This document shows, piece after piece, positions 8,827 to 18,418 of a stretch of 64,000 bases of DNA. Source of the DNA: UBA12191 sp009937185. Lineage in GTDB: Bacteria; Planctomycetota; UBA8108; UBA1146. Both the position numbers and the translations under genes were made by a program. Below the pieces are notes generated by a model that was not told the DNA's origin, did not search any database, and was given only the letters and a program-made list of their open reading frames with translations. Location: contig CALJGL010000011.1 in the NCBI GenBank assembly GCA_938075155.1, forward strand, positions 173,400 to 237,399, read 5' to 3'. Numbering within the stretch: position 1 is the first letter of the stretch; every line of letters begins with the position of its first letter.

Positions 8827-10038
8827 TTAGAAATCAATAAAATCAAGCAACTCCTGCTCACGAAGAATCGTGACACCCAAATCTCTTGCGAGATCGTACT
8901 CTTCAGTTTCCTCGTAGCCTTTTACAGCGACGACGAAATCTGTATCGAGAGCCACTGAGGTGGAAACAACACCACCGAAGAGTTCGATTTTACGCACCAT
9001 GTCTTCCACAGAGTACTTACCGTTGGTGGCAACTTCTCCTGCGAAGACAAAGTGAGGGACGTCAGACTGGTCAAAGAAGGGACTGGTGATCTGGTCACCG
9101 GCGGAGATGGGATTGAATCGATCCAGGTTCTCCAACACTGCCACTTCTGAGAAGTCAGATTCCACCTTGAGAACCTCGACACGCCCTTTGCTGATTCGCT
9201 TTCCGCCTTTTTGGTAGGCGAAAACGTCAAAGACGAGTCCTCTGCGAAGCTTGTTCTTAGTTCCGAGGCTGATCCATGCTTTTCCGAGTTCCTCGGAAAC
9301 GTTCAGGATTTCACCATCCGGCTCGATCATGGCGAATGTTTGCTCACGAACGATCTCACGCTTGAGTTCTTCAATACGATCATTGGAACGCTGAAGCAAG
9401 TTTTGAGTGATGCTGAGATCTCTCTGCAACTTGTAGACCATGGCGCTGTGATCCTGAACCAACTGTTCATTTTCCTCAAGAAGACGAGTGCTCTCCTCGC
9501 GGGCCCGTGATCTGGACTGTTCCAACTGAACTTGGAAATCATTCACCTCGCCCCGTAATCCGTCGATTTCCTCATTCAACTGGGAACCCAGATTACTTTT
9601 TGAGGTGACGGTTTCCATGAACTCCTGATCCTTCGCTTCAGCGAGAGATCTTTGACTGTTCAATTCGTTGTTCAAGAATCGAATAGTATCGATGGAGTCG
9701 GAGTAGAGATCGGTCAACGAAGCATAGCTGCGGGGATTCGAGGATCCCTTCGCTGTAGCAATTTCAGATCCAGCCTTATCGATAAGACTCTGCACCTCTT
9801 CTGTAGGAACGGCAAGATCGTCGGCTCCTTGAATGAGATTGCGCATACCGAAAATCTCTTCCGTGAGCGCTTTCACCTCGTCACTTTTGAGATCGAGATT
9901 TTTCTTTGCAACTATCTTGCTAGACAGTTCACGCTGATATTCGCCATTCATACTGAAGATGACGAATGCAAGTCCCAGATTTAGAATCAAAGAGACGATG
10001 AGAAAAGAGAGCTGGGCTCCCCCCTGATTTCGGGCCAT
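8827..10038 (-). CDS. Membrane-anchored coiled-coil protein with C-terminal BRCT domain
   Basis: This 403-residue protein has one N-terminal membrane helix (about 10-29) with a short MARNQGG cytoplasmic tail. A long coiled coil rich in E, K, Q and L follows (about 30-235). Next is a beta-rich segment (about 238-320; WISLGTKNKLRRGLVFDVF ... GRVEVLKVESDFSEVAVLE) resembling the small beta domains of FlgT-like envelope proteins. The last 75 residues (HFVFAGEV ... MVRKIELFGGVVSTSV ... TDFVVAVKG ... DLARDLGVTILREQELLDFI) have the order of a BRCT domain: lead strand, GG turn, T-D-x-V-V core and terminal helix. The start has GGAGG 7 nt upstream. The gene stands alone between a long leader and a strong terminator. 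The function is unknown; the BRCT call rests on pattern only. Confidence 0.8.
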   Translation of the reverse strand: MARNQGGAQLSFLIVSLILNLGLAFVIFSMNGEYQRELSSKIVAKKNLDLKSDEVKALTEEIFGMRNLIQGADDLAVPTEEVQSLIDKAGSEIATAKGSSNPRSYASLTDLYSDSIDTIRFLNNELNSQRSLAEAKDQEFMETVTSKSNLGSQLNEEIDGLRGEVNDFQVQLEQSRSRAREESTRLLEENEQLVQDHSAMVYKLQRDLSITQNLLQRSNDRIEELKREIVREQTFAMIEPDGEILNVSEELGKAWISLGTKNKLRRGLVFDVFAYQKGGKRISKGRVEVLKVESDFSEVAVLENLDRFNPISAGDQITSPFFDQSDVPHFVFAGEVATNGKYSVEDMVRKIELFGGVVSTSVALDTDFVVAVKGYEETEEYDLARDLGVTILREQELLDFIDF

Positions 10039-10516
10039 GGAGACTCCTCCTTATTGCCTGCCAAGTTTCTGCCTGTAAGGCAATGCAGTTGATCATTTAT
10101 TCAGACGACCTGAACGCCTTTGCTGGGCTCTGGGATCCCTTATTGGGACAAAGGACCCACCCGAGCAAACACGGGGACATCAGTTCATTTCCATCCGAGT
10201 ATTTGAATTTGCGGAGCAAAAAATCCACTTCGCAAACCCGTCCAATGGATTACTTTCTGGTAATGGGTCATTTCCCCTGCTCAGGATTCTCCTCATCAAG
10301 AGGAGCAAACAGGAGAGACAGCTCACCGCCAACGGTTATCCGGAAGCGATGATCCTAAGTCCACAAGGGTACCTCGTCAAGAAGCCCTGAAACGCCATAT
10401 TGCCGGGGAAAGACGGATACGCTAGGTTCTCTGTATCCTCGTGCTTTCCACCTCTGCAATTTCTCTCCTGCAGCCGGATCCAGAAAAGCGCAATAGTCCC
10501 CTGAAGGGCCTCAATC
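10039..10516. other. 478-bp divergent intergenic region
   Basis: This region lies between the minus-strand coiled-coil gene and polA, so promoters for both directions must be inside. A 7-bp inverted repeat (ATTGCCT ... AGGCAAT, about 10053-10084) sits in the leader of the coiled-coil gene. No convincing small gene or known structured RNA was recognised; the open frames on either strand show no family signature. Confidence 0.5.
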
Positions 10517-13282
10517 ATGTCTAGGACACTCTTCCTGATCGATGGCCGCTACCAGATCTACAGGGGCCATTTCGGAATGCGACCCCTGACCAATAGCGCT
10601 GGGATGCAGGTTCAAGCGATTTATGTGATCACAGATTTGCTCCTGAGGCTCTGCCGAGACCACGATGTCAGCCATTGGGCAGTCGCGATGGAGTGTGACG
10701 GGCCGACTTTTCGCCACCAAATGTACGATCAATACAAAGCCAACCGAGATGCGATGCCGGAAGAACTTCGCACCCAATTGCCATACATCGATCGGATGTT
10801 AGAGGCTTTCCGTGTGCCAATACTGAAATCCGACCACCACGAAGCAGACGACTGCCTGGCAACGATGTCACGTCTTGCTGAAATAAAAGACATGGATGTG
10901 CGGCTACTCACTCGAGACAAAGATCTTGAGCAAGTCATTTCCTCCAGGGTTCAATTCCTCGACGAAAAAAATTGGAACTTGTACGGGCCTGACGAACTAT
11001 TAGAAAAAAAAGGAATCCGTCCTGATCAGGTGATCTCATATCAGACTCTCGTCGGCGACAGTTCAGATAACATCCCGGGGGTTGCCGGAGTAGGTCCAAA
11101 GACTGCAGTGAAAATTTTGGATCACGTCGAGGACCCTTTCTCTCTCCTTAACGATCCAGTCCCGGATGGGATTCCAGCGAGTGCATTGAAAAAAGTTCGG
11201 GCAAATCCCGATGCGATGACTCTCTCAAAAGAATTAGTCACACTTTCCTTAGAAACTCCTCTTCAGCAGAACCCTGAAGATTTAGAGCGAATCGAACCTG
11301 ATCACGAAACTCTGGCGGACTTGTTCAGAGAACTGGGCTTCAGAAGGTTTCTCAAAATGTTGGAACCTGAAGAAAAAGTTGAAGCAGATCTCTTTTCCGG
11401 TTTCGATTCTCCACCAGCAACTGAAGAACCCACTCGTCAAAAAGCTTCCACAGCGATCGCTGAAAAAGTCGATTACAAGTACGTCGATACCTTTGAAAAG
11501 TTGGATGCTGTTATTGAAGCCTGTCGATCTGAGGGAAGATTTGCATTCGATACCGAAACGAACTCTCTCGACACCATAGGAGGATTTGCTGTCGGTTGCA
11601 GTATTGCCGTACAAGCGGCAGAGGCTTGGTATATCCCCTTCTACTCACCTACTAACAATTGTCCCCTTCCCAAGAATGAAGTCCTCGAACGCCTGAGGCC
11701 AATTCTGGAAGATCCTTCCATTGGGAAAATCGGCCAGAATATGAAGTTCGATGCTCAGGTGATGCGGACTCAAGGCATTGAGATTCAAGGGATCAGTGGT
11801 GATCCAATGATCGCTGCATACCTTGTGAACTCTCTAAGGGGACGCTACGGACTCGACGATCTCGTCGGAGAAAGACTGGGCCATTCCATGATTTCGATCA
11901 AAAGCTTGATCGGATCTGGGAATGACCAAATCTCCATGGATCAAATCGAACCTGAAAAAATTACTGAGTACGCCGCAGAGGACGCAGACTTCACACTTCG
12001 ACTCAGTGATAACCTGCGTAAAGATATCGATGACAACGACCTGGCCCGCGTCTATGACGAAATTGAACTACCGCTCATCGAAGTCTTGACGTCGATGGAA
12101 CGTGAGGGGATCTCACTGGACGAAAAACGTCTCAGTGAACAAGAAGAAACTCTTACAGAGGAACTAAATCGCCTCGAGTCAGAGATTCATGAAGAGGCCG
12201 GTGGCCCTTTCAACATCGGGAGTCCGAAGCAATTGCAGAAGGTACTTTTTGAAGACCTGAAACTTCCAACGAAAGGACTTCCTAAAACAAAGACGGGAGT
12301 CAGCGTCAAAGCAGAGACTCTTGAAGAATTGTCCATTCGACATCCTGAACAAATCTTGCCCACCACGATTCTCAGGCATCGCAGTCTTGCGAAACTACTT
12401 TCTACCTACGTTCAAGCTCTCCCACAGCATTTGCATCCTGTCACGCGACGCATTCACACTGATTTTCGCCAAACGGTGACAGCCACTGGACGTTTGGCTT
12501 CCAATCGACCCAATTTGCAGAACATTCCAATCCGATCAGAGGAAGGACGAAGAATTCGTAAAGCCTTCGTCCCCAATCGAGAAGGCTGTATTTTTGTCAG
12601 TGCCGACTATTCTCAGGTCGAACTGCGTCTTCTCGCTCATCTGACGGCGGACGAAGGACTCCTCCAAGCCATTCATGACGGTGTAGATATCCACGCATCA
12701 GTAGCCGCCCGGATTCACGGAAAAACTCTTGAAGAAGTGACAAAGGATGAGCGAGCCGCAGCGAAGGCTGTAAATTTCGGATTGATGTACGGAATGGGAG
12801 CATTCGGACTCTCCAGAGATCTCTCGATTCCTGTCGCTGAGGCAAAGCAATTTATAGAAGACTACTTTCAGCAATTTCCTGCCGTTCAAAGTTGGATGGA
12901 ACAGACAAAATTAGATGCCGCAAAGACGGGCGAGGTGAGAACCCTGTATGGACGACGGCGTCCCGTTCCTGAGATCCTTTCTCGTGTAGCACGAGAAAAA
13001 GCGCAGGGGGAAAGATATGCCATCAATAGTGTCGTGCAAGGATCAGCGGCGGATATGATCAAATTGGCGATGATCGAAGTTCACCGTCAATGCCAACTTG
13101 AAGACAGAGATTGTCGTCTCTTGCTTCAAATCCATGACGAACTCCTCCTCGAGGTTCCTATCAAGGAAGTTGAAAATTGTCGCCAATGGCTGAGGGATGC
13201 AATGATCCATGTGATGGATCTGAGTGTTCCCCTAGAAGTCGAAGTCAATACAGGAAAAGACTGGTTCGATGCCTCCAAGTAA
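10517..13282 (+). CDS. polA: DNA polymerase I
   Basis: PolA fills gaps and removes RNA primers during repair and lagging-strand synthesis. At 921 residues all three domains are present. The 5'-nuclease has a Tyr-rich start (LFLIDGRYQIYRGHFG), EADDCLA and GDSSDNIPGVAGVGPKTA. The 3'-5' exonuclease keeps its acidic residues (DTETNSLD, NMKFDAQ, YAAEDADFTLRL), so proofreading should be active. The polymerase has motif A DYSQVELRLLAHL, motif B KAVNFGLMYGMG and motif C IHDELLLEV. The ATG has AAGGG 8 nt upstream. coaE starts inside its last codons, giving a 14-bp overlap. Confidence 0.97.
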   Translation: MSRTLFLIDGRYQIYRGHFGMRPLTNSAGMQVQAIYVITDLLLRLCRDHDVSHWAVAMECDGPTFRHQMYDQYKANRDAMPEELRTQLPYIDRMLEAFRVPILKSDHHEADDCLATMSRLAEIKDMDVRLLTRDKDLEQVISSRVQFLDEKNWNLYGPDELLEKKGIRPDQVISYQTLVGDSSDNIPGVAGVGPKTAVKILDHVEDPFSLLNDPVPDGIPASALKKVRANPDAMTLSKELVTLSLETPLQQNPEDLERIEPDHETLADLFRELGFRRFLKMLEPEEKVEADLFSGFDSPPATEEPTRQKASTAIAEKVDYKYVDTFEKLDAVIEACRSEGRFAFDTETNSLDTIGGFAVGCSIAVQAAEAWYIPFYSPTNNCPLPKNEVLERLRPILEDPSIGKIGQNMKFDAQVMRTQGIEIQGISGDPMIAAYLVNSLRGRYGLDDLVGERLGHSMISIKSLIGSGNDQISMDQIEPEKITEYAAEDADFTLRLSDNLRKDIDDNDLARVYDEIELPLIEVLTSMEREGISLDEKRLSEQEETLTEELNRLESEIHEEAGGPFNIGSPKQLQKVLFEDLKLPTKGLPKTKTGVSVKAETLEELSIRHPEQILPTTILRHRSLAKLLSTYVQALPQHLHPVTRRIHTDFRQTVTATGRLASNRPNLQNIPIRSEEGRRIRKAFVPNREGCIFVSADYSQVELRLLAHLTADEGLLQAIHDGVDIHASVAARIHGKTLEEVTKDERAAAKAVNFGLMYGMGAFGLSRDLSIPVAEAKQFIEDYFQQFPAVQSWMEQTKLDAAKTGEVRTLYGRRRPVPEILSRVAREKAQGERYAINSVVQGSAADMIKLAMIEVHRQCQLEDRDCRLLLQIHDELLLEVPIKEVENCRQWLRDAMIHVMDLSVPLEVEVNTGKDWFDASK

Positions 13283-13973
13283 TCCAGACCACAACCATCC
13301 GGGCAGCTCTCTTCCACCTCCTTTCATGACTGCTGTAACCGGGGGAATAGGTTCCGGAAAAAGCACCATCGCCAAAGAATTTGAAAAATTAGGGGCCCAT
13401 CGTATCGATGCCGACGAGGAGGCTGGCAAAATTCTTGAACGCGCCGAGATCCTCAATGAACTCTCCCAAACTTGGGGCAAAGATGTCACAGATAGCCACG
13501 GAGGGGCAAATAGAGCGCTCATCTCATCAATTGTCTTCTCGGATCCTGCTGCCAGAAAGACCCTTGAATCCCTCGTTCACCCGGAGGTGAGAAGTCGAAT
13601 AGATGATGCACTTGCTAAACTCTCCACAATAGGGTTCGATAAGAACAGTCCACTCCCGGAGGGCCGGGTATGGATTCTTCTCGATATCCCCCTCCTTGAA
13701 ACTTCTCCCTACAGGAACAAAGTGGACAGGATTCTCTTCGTGGATGCTCCCGACTCTGATCGGGAAACCCGGGTTGTTCAAAACCGGGGCTGGCAGCCCG
13801 GAGAGAGAAGTCGAAGAGAATCGGCGCAGTTCTCCCTCAAGGACAAAAAGGCAGGAGCCTCCGACGTGATCCAGAATGCAAACGGATTATCAGATGAGGA
13901 ACGGATAGCCCACTGTCAGGCAGTCCTGGATAGCTGGATTCAGGATCTCACGAACCCATCACCTGAAAACTAA
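13269..13973 (+). CDS. coaE: Dephospho-CoA kinase
   Basis: CoaE phosphorylates the 3'-hydroxyl of dephospho-CoA, the last step of coenzyme A synthesis. The P-loop GGIGSGKST (about residues 25-33) is followed by HRIDADE, the typical CoaE segment binding the acceptor. LLDIPLLETS and a late RVVQNRGW segment also fit. The ATG at 13269 overlaps the polA end. An internal ATG at 13326, just before the P-loop strand, would shorten the protein from 234 to 215 residues, nearer the family's 200-210. It is followed by rho in the same direction. Confidence 0.93.
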   Translation: MPPSNPDHNHPGSSLPPPFMTAVTGGIGSGKSTIAKEFEKLGAHRIDADEEAGKILERAEILNELSQTWGKDVTDSHGGANRALISSIVFSDPAARKTLESLVHPEVRSRIDDALAKLSTIGFDKNSPLPEGRVWILLDIPLLETSPYRNKVDRILFVDAPDSDRETRVVQNRGWQPGERSRRESAQFSLKDKKAGASDVIQNANGLSDEERIAHCQAVLDSWIQDLTNPSPEN

Positions 13974-14024
13974 GGTGAACACTCACTCCCATGGATGAGG
14001 AAAAAGCATGACACCGAGGAACCA

Positions 14025-15497
14025 ATGACCGAAGAAAAGGGTGCGAGGAGACCGACTCCTTCCCGCAAAAAGACCACGAAAAAAGCTGGCAAAAAAGTCG
14101 CTAAAAAAACAGGTAAGAGGATCACTAAAAAAACCTCGAAGAAGACCTCGCCTCCTCCACAAAAGTTAGAGGGACTGCCCAAAGATATTGAAGAGCTAGA
14201 CGACATCCCAGTTCCGATCTCGGGACACGTCCCTGAACTCCACCTTTCCGAAATGCACAAAATGACCATCTCTGAGCTACAAACTATGGCTCGCGAAGAG
14301 GGAATTGCGGAAATTACAGGGCTCAAAAAACAGGATCTGATTTTTGAGATTCTAAAGGAGCGCGCTAAAGCATCCGGTGTCATGTATGGAGAGGGAGTTC
14401 TGGAAGTTCTTCCAGATGGTTTCGGCTTTCTCCGCTCACCCCGTTACTCCTATTTCCCCTGTGCAGACGATATTTACGTTTCTCCCTCGCAGATACGCAG
14501 ATTTGGCCTCACCACTGGCACCGTGATTCAGGGGCAAGTTCGTCCTCCCAAAGAAGGAGAAAGATACTTTGCTCTTCTTCAGGTGGATGCGATCAACTAC
14601 GAGAACCCCGACAAGATCCATCAAAAAGCGGTCTTCGATGATCTGACCCCACTCTATCCTGATGATAGGCTGCGGATGGAGACCGAGAAGGACGTCAATG
14701 AAACTCGAACGATCGACTTGATCTCTCCTATTGGAAAAGGTCAAAGAGGACTGATCGTCGCTCCTCCAAGAACGGGTAAAACGATCATCCTCCAGTTGAT
14801 CGCCAATGCCATCGCTACGAACCACCCAGAAGTAGACCTTATGGTTCTCCTCATCGACGAACGTCCTGAGGAAGTCACCGATATGGAGCGCAATGTCAGA
14901 GGAGAAGTGATCTCTTCTACATTTGACGAACCCGCTTCCCGACACGTACAGGTTGCAGAGATGGTGATAGAGAAAGCCAGAAGACTTGTCGAATACGGTC
15001 GTGACGTCGTCATCCTTCTGGACTCGATTACAAGACTGGGAAGAGCCTACAATAATGAAGCGCCCCACTCCGGCAGGATCCTGTCGGGTGGAGTCGATGC
15101 GGGTGCCCTCCAGAGACCCAAAAGATTCTTTGGTGCAGCCCGAAACATCGAAGAAGGCGGCAGCTTGACGATTCTTGCGACAGCTTTGATTGATACCGGT
15201 TCAAGAATGGACGAGGTGATCTTCGAAGAGTTCAAAGGCACAGGAAACATGGAACTCCATTTGGATCGCCGCCTTGCCGACAAAAGGGTATGGCCCGCCA
15301 TCGACATCAATCGATCCGGTACTCGTAAAGAAGAACTCCTCATGACCCCAGAAGAGATCAAAAGATTGTGGATATTGAGAAAAGTCCTCAACGATATGAA
15401 TCCTGTGGAGGCCATGGAAATGCTCAAAGCAAAACTGAAGCAAACCTCGTCAAACGTCGAGTTCCTTCTTGCGTTGAATACAGAACGCACCGAGTAA
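14025..15497 (+). CDS. rho: Transcription termination factor Rho
   Basis: Rho is the hexameric RNA helicase that ends transcription. The start is placed at ATG 14025 (GAGG 5 nt upstream); ATG 13995 is an in-frame alternative. The first about 50 residues are a Lys/Thr-rich basic tail that probably binds nucleic acid. Then come the Rho_N helices (MTISELQTMAREEG), the cold-shock-like RNA-binding domain (GVLEVLPDGFGFLRSP ... DDIYVSPSQIRRFGL), and the RecA-like motor with PPRTGKT (Walker A), LLIDERPEEVTDM and VILLDSITRLGRAYN. The gene ends just before a strong intrinsic terminator. Confidence 0.97.
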   Translation: MTEEKGARRPTPSRKKTTKKAGKKVAKKTGKRITKKTSKKTSPPPQKLEGLPKDIEELDDIPVPISGHVPELHLSEMHKMTISELQTMAREEGIAEITGLKKQDLIFEILKERAKASGVMYGEGVLEVLPDGFGFLRSPRYSYFPCADDIYVSPSQIRRFGLTTGTVIQGQVRPPKEGERYFALLQVDAINYENPDKIHQKAVFDDLTPLYPDDRLRMETEKDVNETRTIDLISPIGKGQRGLIVAPPRTGKTIILQLIANAIATNHPEVDLMVLLIDERPEEVTDMERNVRGEVISSTFDEPASRHVQVAEMVIEKARRLVEYGRDVVILLDSITRLGRAYNNEAPHSGRILSGGVDAGALQRPKRFFGAARNIEEGGSLTILATALIDTGSRMDEVIFEEFKGTGNMELHLDRRLADKRVWPAIDINRSGTRKEELLMTPEEIKRLWILRKVLNDMNPVEAMEMLKAKLKQTSSNVEFLLALNTERTE

Positions 15498-15532
15498 CAT
15501 TATTCGCATGCGAATTATCGCGTGACGAAAAA

Positions 15533-15583
15533 AGCCCTGTTGGATCTTCACTTTGATTGAAGATCCAACAGGGCTAACTTTTT
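15533..15583. terminator. Bidirectional intrinsic terminator between rho and the pseudopilin operon
   Basis: A perfect 18-bp stem (15533-15550 with 15558-15575, arms beginning AGCCCTGTTGG) has a 7-nt loop. On the plus strand it is followed by AACTTTTT, and on the minus strand by TTTTTTCG. It lies between the converging genes rho and the GspJ-like gene and can serve both. Confidence 0.92.
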
Positions 15584-15640
15584 ATGACTATGCGATTCGA
15601 CTTCAATAGATCGAAACATCTGAAAACAACTCGATCATTA

Positions 15641-16873
15641 TCAGTTGTTGGTTTTGATCACCGAAGTCAGAGTGCGAGGCTCTTCGCCCTTTTCATTCAA
15701 GACCCTGAGCGAAACACGAAATGCTGGAGGAACGTAAGGGGCTCGAAAACGAAGTCCACCGGGATCTCCTGTCCAGGTGCTCGAAGGAATCGATTCATTG
15801 AAGATGATGCGACCTTGGCTATTCGTTAGAACTGAGAACTCACCTGATGGAAAACTAGTCGCTCCATCCGCCCAAACATACATTTTGTCTCCCGGCTTCA
15901 GTTGAGAGAATTTAAGTTTCGAGGAAGCGTAGTTAAACAAAACAGGCTTGAAAGAGCCGGACTCAAGTTCTCTTATTCCAGCCCGAGCAGTCGTCCGCTC
16001 CTTGGACCGAAATCCGCCGTATAGGAAAGTTTTGACGATTGATCCATTATCTTCGATCAGTTTGAATTCAGTACGTACTTTCCCAGTGTCGAGTTCTTCT
16101 GAAGGATTCATGAATCCACCAGGACGGTTGTCGAATCGATTGTCATAGAAGTATTCGATTCTTAGATCGGTCACATTCGAGCACAACTCTGTGACAACCT
16201 TGCGAACCATAACGCTGCTCGAGTCGATGTTCTTGTCATCGAAATCTAAGTAGCGCACAGACTTCAGAAGAACCAGCCTTCTGCTATCAGAGTAGGACAG
16301 TTCAGCATCCGCTCTAATTTTTCCGCTTTCCGAATCGTTGCCTTCGAGAAGTTTAGGATCGGCAAGGTAGTATTCGATATTCGCCATACGAATGATTCCG
16401 TTGATCTCAACGGGAGCTTTGAAGTAAACCGAATCATTCCAGTGCTCGGTGGGCTCATCAGGGCGGCTAAAACCTTCTTCGATCTCATATTTGCGCTCGA
16501 AAACGGAAGCCGCTTCATCGTATTCGTCCGGGATTCCACCATCCGTGTTAGGACCTGATGAGTTGGGGATTTCTTCACCCTCATCCCAGTATCCTCGTGT
16601 TCGACCTCTATCGACGTAAAACTCCAAGGAGGCCGTTGGAACCATCTTGGAAAGATTCTCCTTCATGTCATCCATGGCATATCTGAACTTTTGATACGTC
16701 TCCACTGTGCTAGTGGTCGTATCGTACATTTTCTGAGCGTCGTTCCCGACCTGGGCAATAATCAATGAGATAATCGCAGCCAGAGTCAATGCCACCAACA
16801 ATTCAAGAAGTGTGAATCCAGACTCAGACTTTAAAGAGCCTGAATGCTCACCAGACCGAATTTCGACTTTCAT
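15641..16873 (-). CDS. GspJ-like pseudopilin (prepilin N-terminal motif)
   Basis: The chosen ATG (16873, AGAGG 8 nt upstream) gives 410 residues. After about 20 residues comes a type IV prepilin motif (G-FTLLELLVALTLAAIISLI): cleavage is before F, and Glu is at position +5. The remainder is a large beta-rich body of about 370 residues (YYLADPKLLEGND, DLRIEYFYDNRFDNRP) typical of GspJ-sized minor pseudopilins but longer. It is the last gene of a five-gene pseudopilin run and starts 20 nt after the GspI-like gene. The protein is expected to be inserted in the inner membrane and cleaved by a prepilin peptidase encoded elsewhere. The GspJ-like label is by order and size. Confidence 0.82.
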   Translation of the reverse strand: MKVEIRSGEHSGSLKSESGFTLLELLVALTLAAIISLIIAQVGNDAQKMYDTTTSTVETYQKFRYAMDDMKENLSKMVPTASLEFYVDRGRTRGYWDEGEEIPNSSGPNTDGGIPDEYDEAASVFERKYEIEEGFSRPDEPTEHWNDSVYFKAPVEINGIIRMANIEYYLADPKLLEGNDSESGKIRADAELSYSDSRRLVLLKSVRYLDFDDKNIDSSSVMVRKVVTELCSNVTDLRIEYFYDNRFDNRPGGFMNPSEELDTGKVRTEFKLIEDNGSIVKTFLYGGFRSKERTTARAGIRELESGSFKPVLFNYASSKLKFSQLKPGDKMYVWADGATSFPSGEFSVLTNSQGRIIFNESIPSSTWTGDPGGLRFRAPYVPPAFRVSLRVLNEKGEEPRTLTSVIKTNN

Positions 16874-16895
16874 CTGATCAACCTCTGATTCTTCA

Positions 16896-17780
16896 CTAGC
16901 GGTGAACAAGAATTTGGCTCTTGTAAATGGGTGTTGCATTTTCGGTTCCCTCCCGGAAGGTCCTAAACACGAGAATCTCTACTTCATAGAGTTCTCCTGC
17001 AGGAACCAACTGGGAACTATCAGGAAGCTGTAATCCTAAACTGGCATCCTGCATCGCAGGCCGGATGGCGAATGCGAAGGAATACTGTGATATTGGATCG
17101 TTATCTCGGTAGCCGTACTCACTGGCTAATTCTTCATCGAAGAATTTATTGGAAAGCGTGTAAACCCGTCGGACATCGTACGAATTGTATCTGTTGAGTT
17201 CCTTATCGCCTTTTTCGTTCATTGTGACAATCTCCCGATCGTCGTGGTCGTCGTCGGCGACGAGTGGGTTTCCATTTCCATTGGGCGGACCGTCATAAGG
17301 ATCTTCTGATCCGTTATCGACTTCTCGTTCACCCGAACCATCGTCGACCGTCCATGTCAGGCCATCTGATTCAGGGAAAACAAATGTTTTTCCACGATCC
17401 CAATATGCAGTCCTATCCACCGGAGAATTAGATGCTCCAGAAGGAGACGGCAATAGAATGTAGTAGTCGGCGCCGGGCCTGGCCTTAGAAATGTCAGTGG
17501 GATAATCATCCGTCACTCCATCATGGTGAAAGATGAAGTAAGTCCATTTTCCGTCGCTGCTCTGTGCCTTGTGCTGCTTAAGGCCATCCCGAATGGCTTG
17601 CTCCACGGATTGGGTGATGATGACCGCGTTCGTCGCCTCAACCGCTTTTCTCCCCGAATTCATCGCCACGGGGAAAACCGCCAACAAACCCAGCAATCCT
17701 ACCGTCAGGATGACCACTGCAAGGAGGATCTCAAGGATAGTGAAGCCCTGATGGGATCTTGAATCAACCACCGTCCGCAT
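16896..17780 (-). CDS. GspI/PilV-like pseudopilin
   Basis: This 294-residue protein opens with a short leader and a prepilin motif (QG-FTILEILLAVVILTVGLLGLLAVFPVAM), with the PilV/GspI-style LLGL continuation. The rest is a hydrophilic domain rich in Asp and Gly, with a possible Ca-binding-like acidic patch (DDDHDDREIV). The start codon overlaps the upstream stop as TGATG at 17780 and is preceded by GGAGG, so translation is coupled. Minor pseudopilins of this type cap or initiate a pseudopilus. The specific system is not identifiable from the window. Confidence 0.83.
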   Translation of the reverse strand: MRTVVDSRSHQGFTILEILLAVVILTVGLLGLLAVFPVAMNSGRKAVEATNAVIITQSVEQAIRDGLKQHKAQSSDGKWTYFIFHHDGVTDDYPTDISKARPGADYYILLPSPSGASNSPVDRTAYWDRGKTFVFPESDGLTWTVDDGSGEREVDNGSEDPYDGPPNGNGNPLVADDDHDDREIVTMNEKGDKELNRYNSYDVRRVYTLSNKFFDEELASEYGYRDNDPISQYSFAFAIRPAMQDASLGLQLPDSSQLVPAGELYEVEILVFRTFREGTENATPIYKSQILVHR

Positions 17781-18418
17781 CACTCTGCCTCCTCTTCAGT
17801 AACCTTGCTACCTGCTCTGCCGGTCGCCTTGATATCTACGTAACAGATTCTAGGGTCGCCCTTTTGCATGATGACGAGATCTCCTCCAAAAGGAGGATCA
17901 GCATCGAATTTGTAGGAGGGAATATCGCTGAGAAATTTAAAATCAATCGTCCCATCGACATTCAAGTCGATCGTCAAATCTTCCCGACCTGGTTTCCATT
18001 CGTCATTGGAAATATTCAGTCCCTGATCTGCAAGCATCTCAGGGATCTCCTCCGGCTCCAAATTTGCACAAGGCATGGAGTAAGAGATCAAATTGACTTC
18101 AGTCGCATTCAGCGGCCGAATACTTCCGACAAATCCGCCCATGTCATCTCCCTTGGGATGCTTGTAAAGACGAACTCCTGTACGGAGAAAAACAACAGAA
18201 TGCTTTTGCTTCTTTGTTACAGCAGCATTTCGAGCTTCATTGATGGTAGTGATGATCACGGATGCAGCATTTTCAATACGACGATCTTGGAAGATCTTTG
18301 TCACCGCTGGAGCGATGAATCCCGCAGCCATAATAATGATTCCAATGGTGACAATCATTTCCACCAGAGTGAATCCTTGTCTTTGGAATTCGTGTGGCGC
18401 TGAAGCTCGAAGGGACAT
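17780..18418 (-). CDS. GspH-like pseudopilin
   Basis: This 212-residue protein has a short leader (MSLRASAPHEFQRQG) and a prepilin motif FTLVEMIVTIGIIIMAAGFIAP. The following helix carries INEARNAAVTKKQKHSVVFL, the pattern typical of GspH/FimT (N-terminal helix, then short strands with exposed basic residues). The ATG overlaps the stop of the upstream gene (TGATG at 18418), and an early in-frame ATG at 18436 is less likely. It is the third gene of the pseudopilin cassette. Confidence 0.82.
   Translation of the reverse strand: MSLRASAPHEFQRQGFTLVEMIVTIGIIIMAAGFIAPAVTKIFQDRRIENAASVIITTINEARNAAVTKKQKHSVVFLRTGVRLYKHPKGDDMGGFVGSIRPLNATEVNLISYSMPCANLEPEEIPEMLADQGLNISNDEWKPGREDLTIDLNVDGTIDFKFLSDIPSYKFDADPPFGGDLVIMQKGDPRICYVDIKATGRAGSKVTEEEAE

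Noticed and set aside
10083..10352. 89-codon plus-strand frame before polA.
   Set aside because: No ribosome site or recognisable motif; composition unlike neighbouring genes.
14436..15068. 210-codon frame antisense to rho.
   Set aside because: Mirror of a strongly coding, fully conserved rho sequence.
17759..18403. 214-codon plus-strand frame opposite the GspH-like gene.
   Set aside because: Lies entirely antisense to a gene with a clear prepilin motif and coupled starts.
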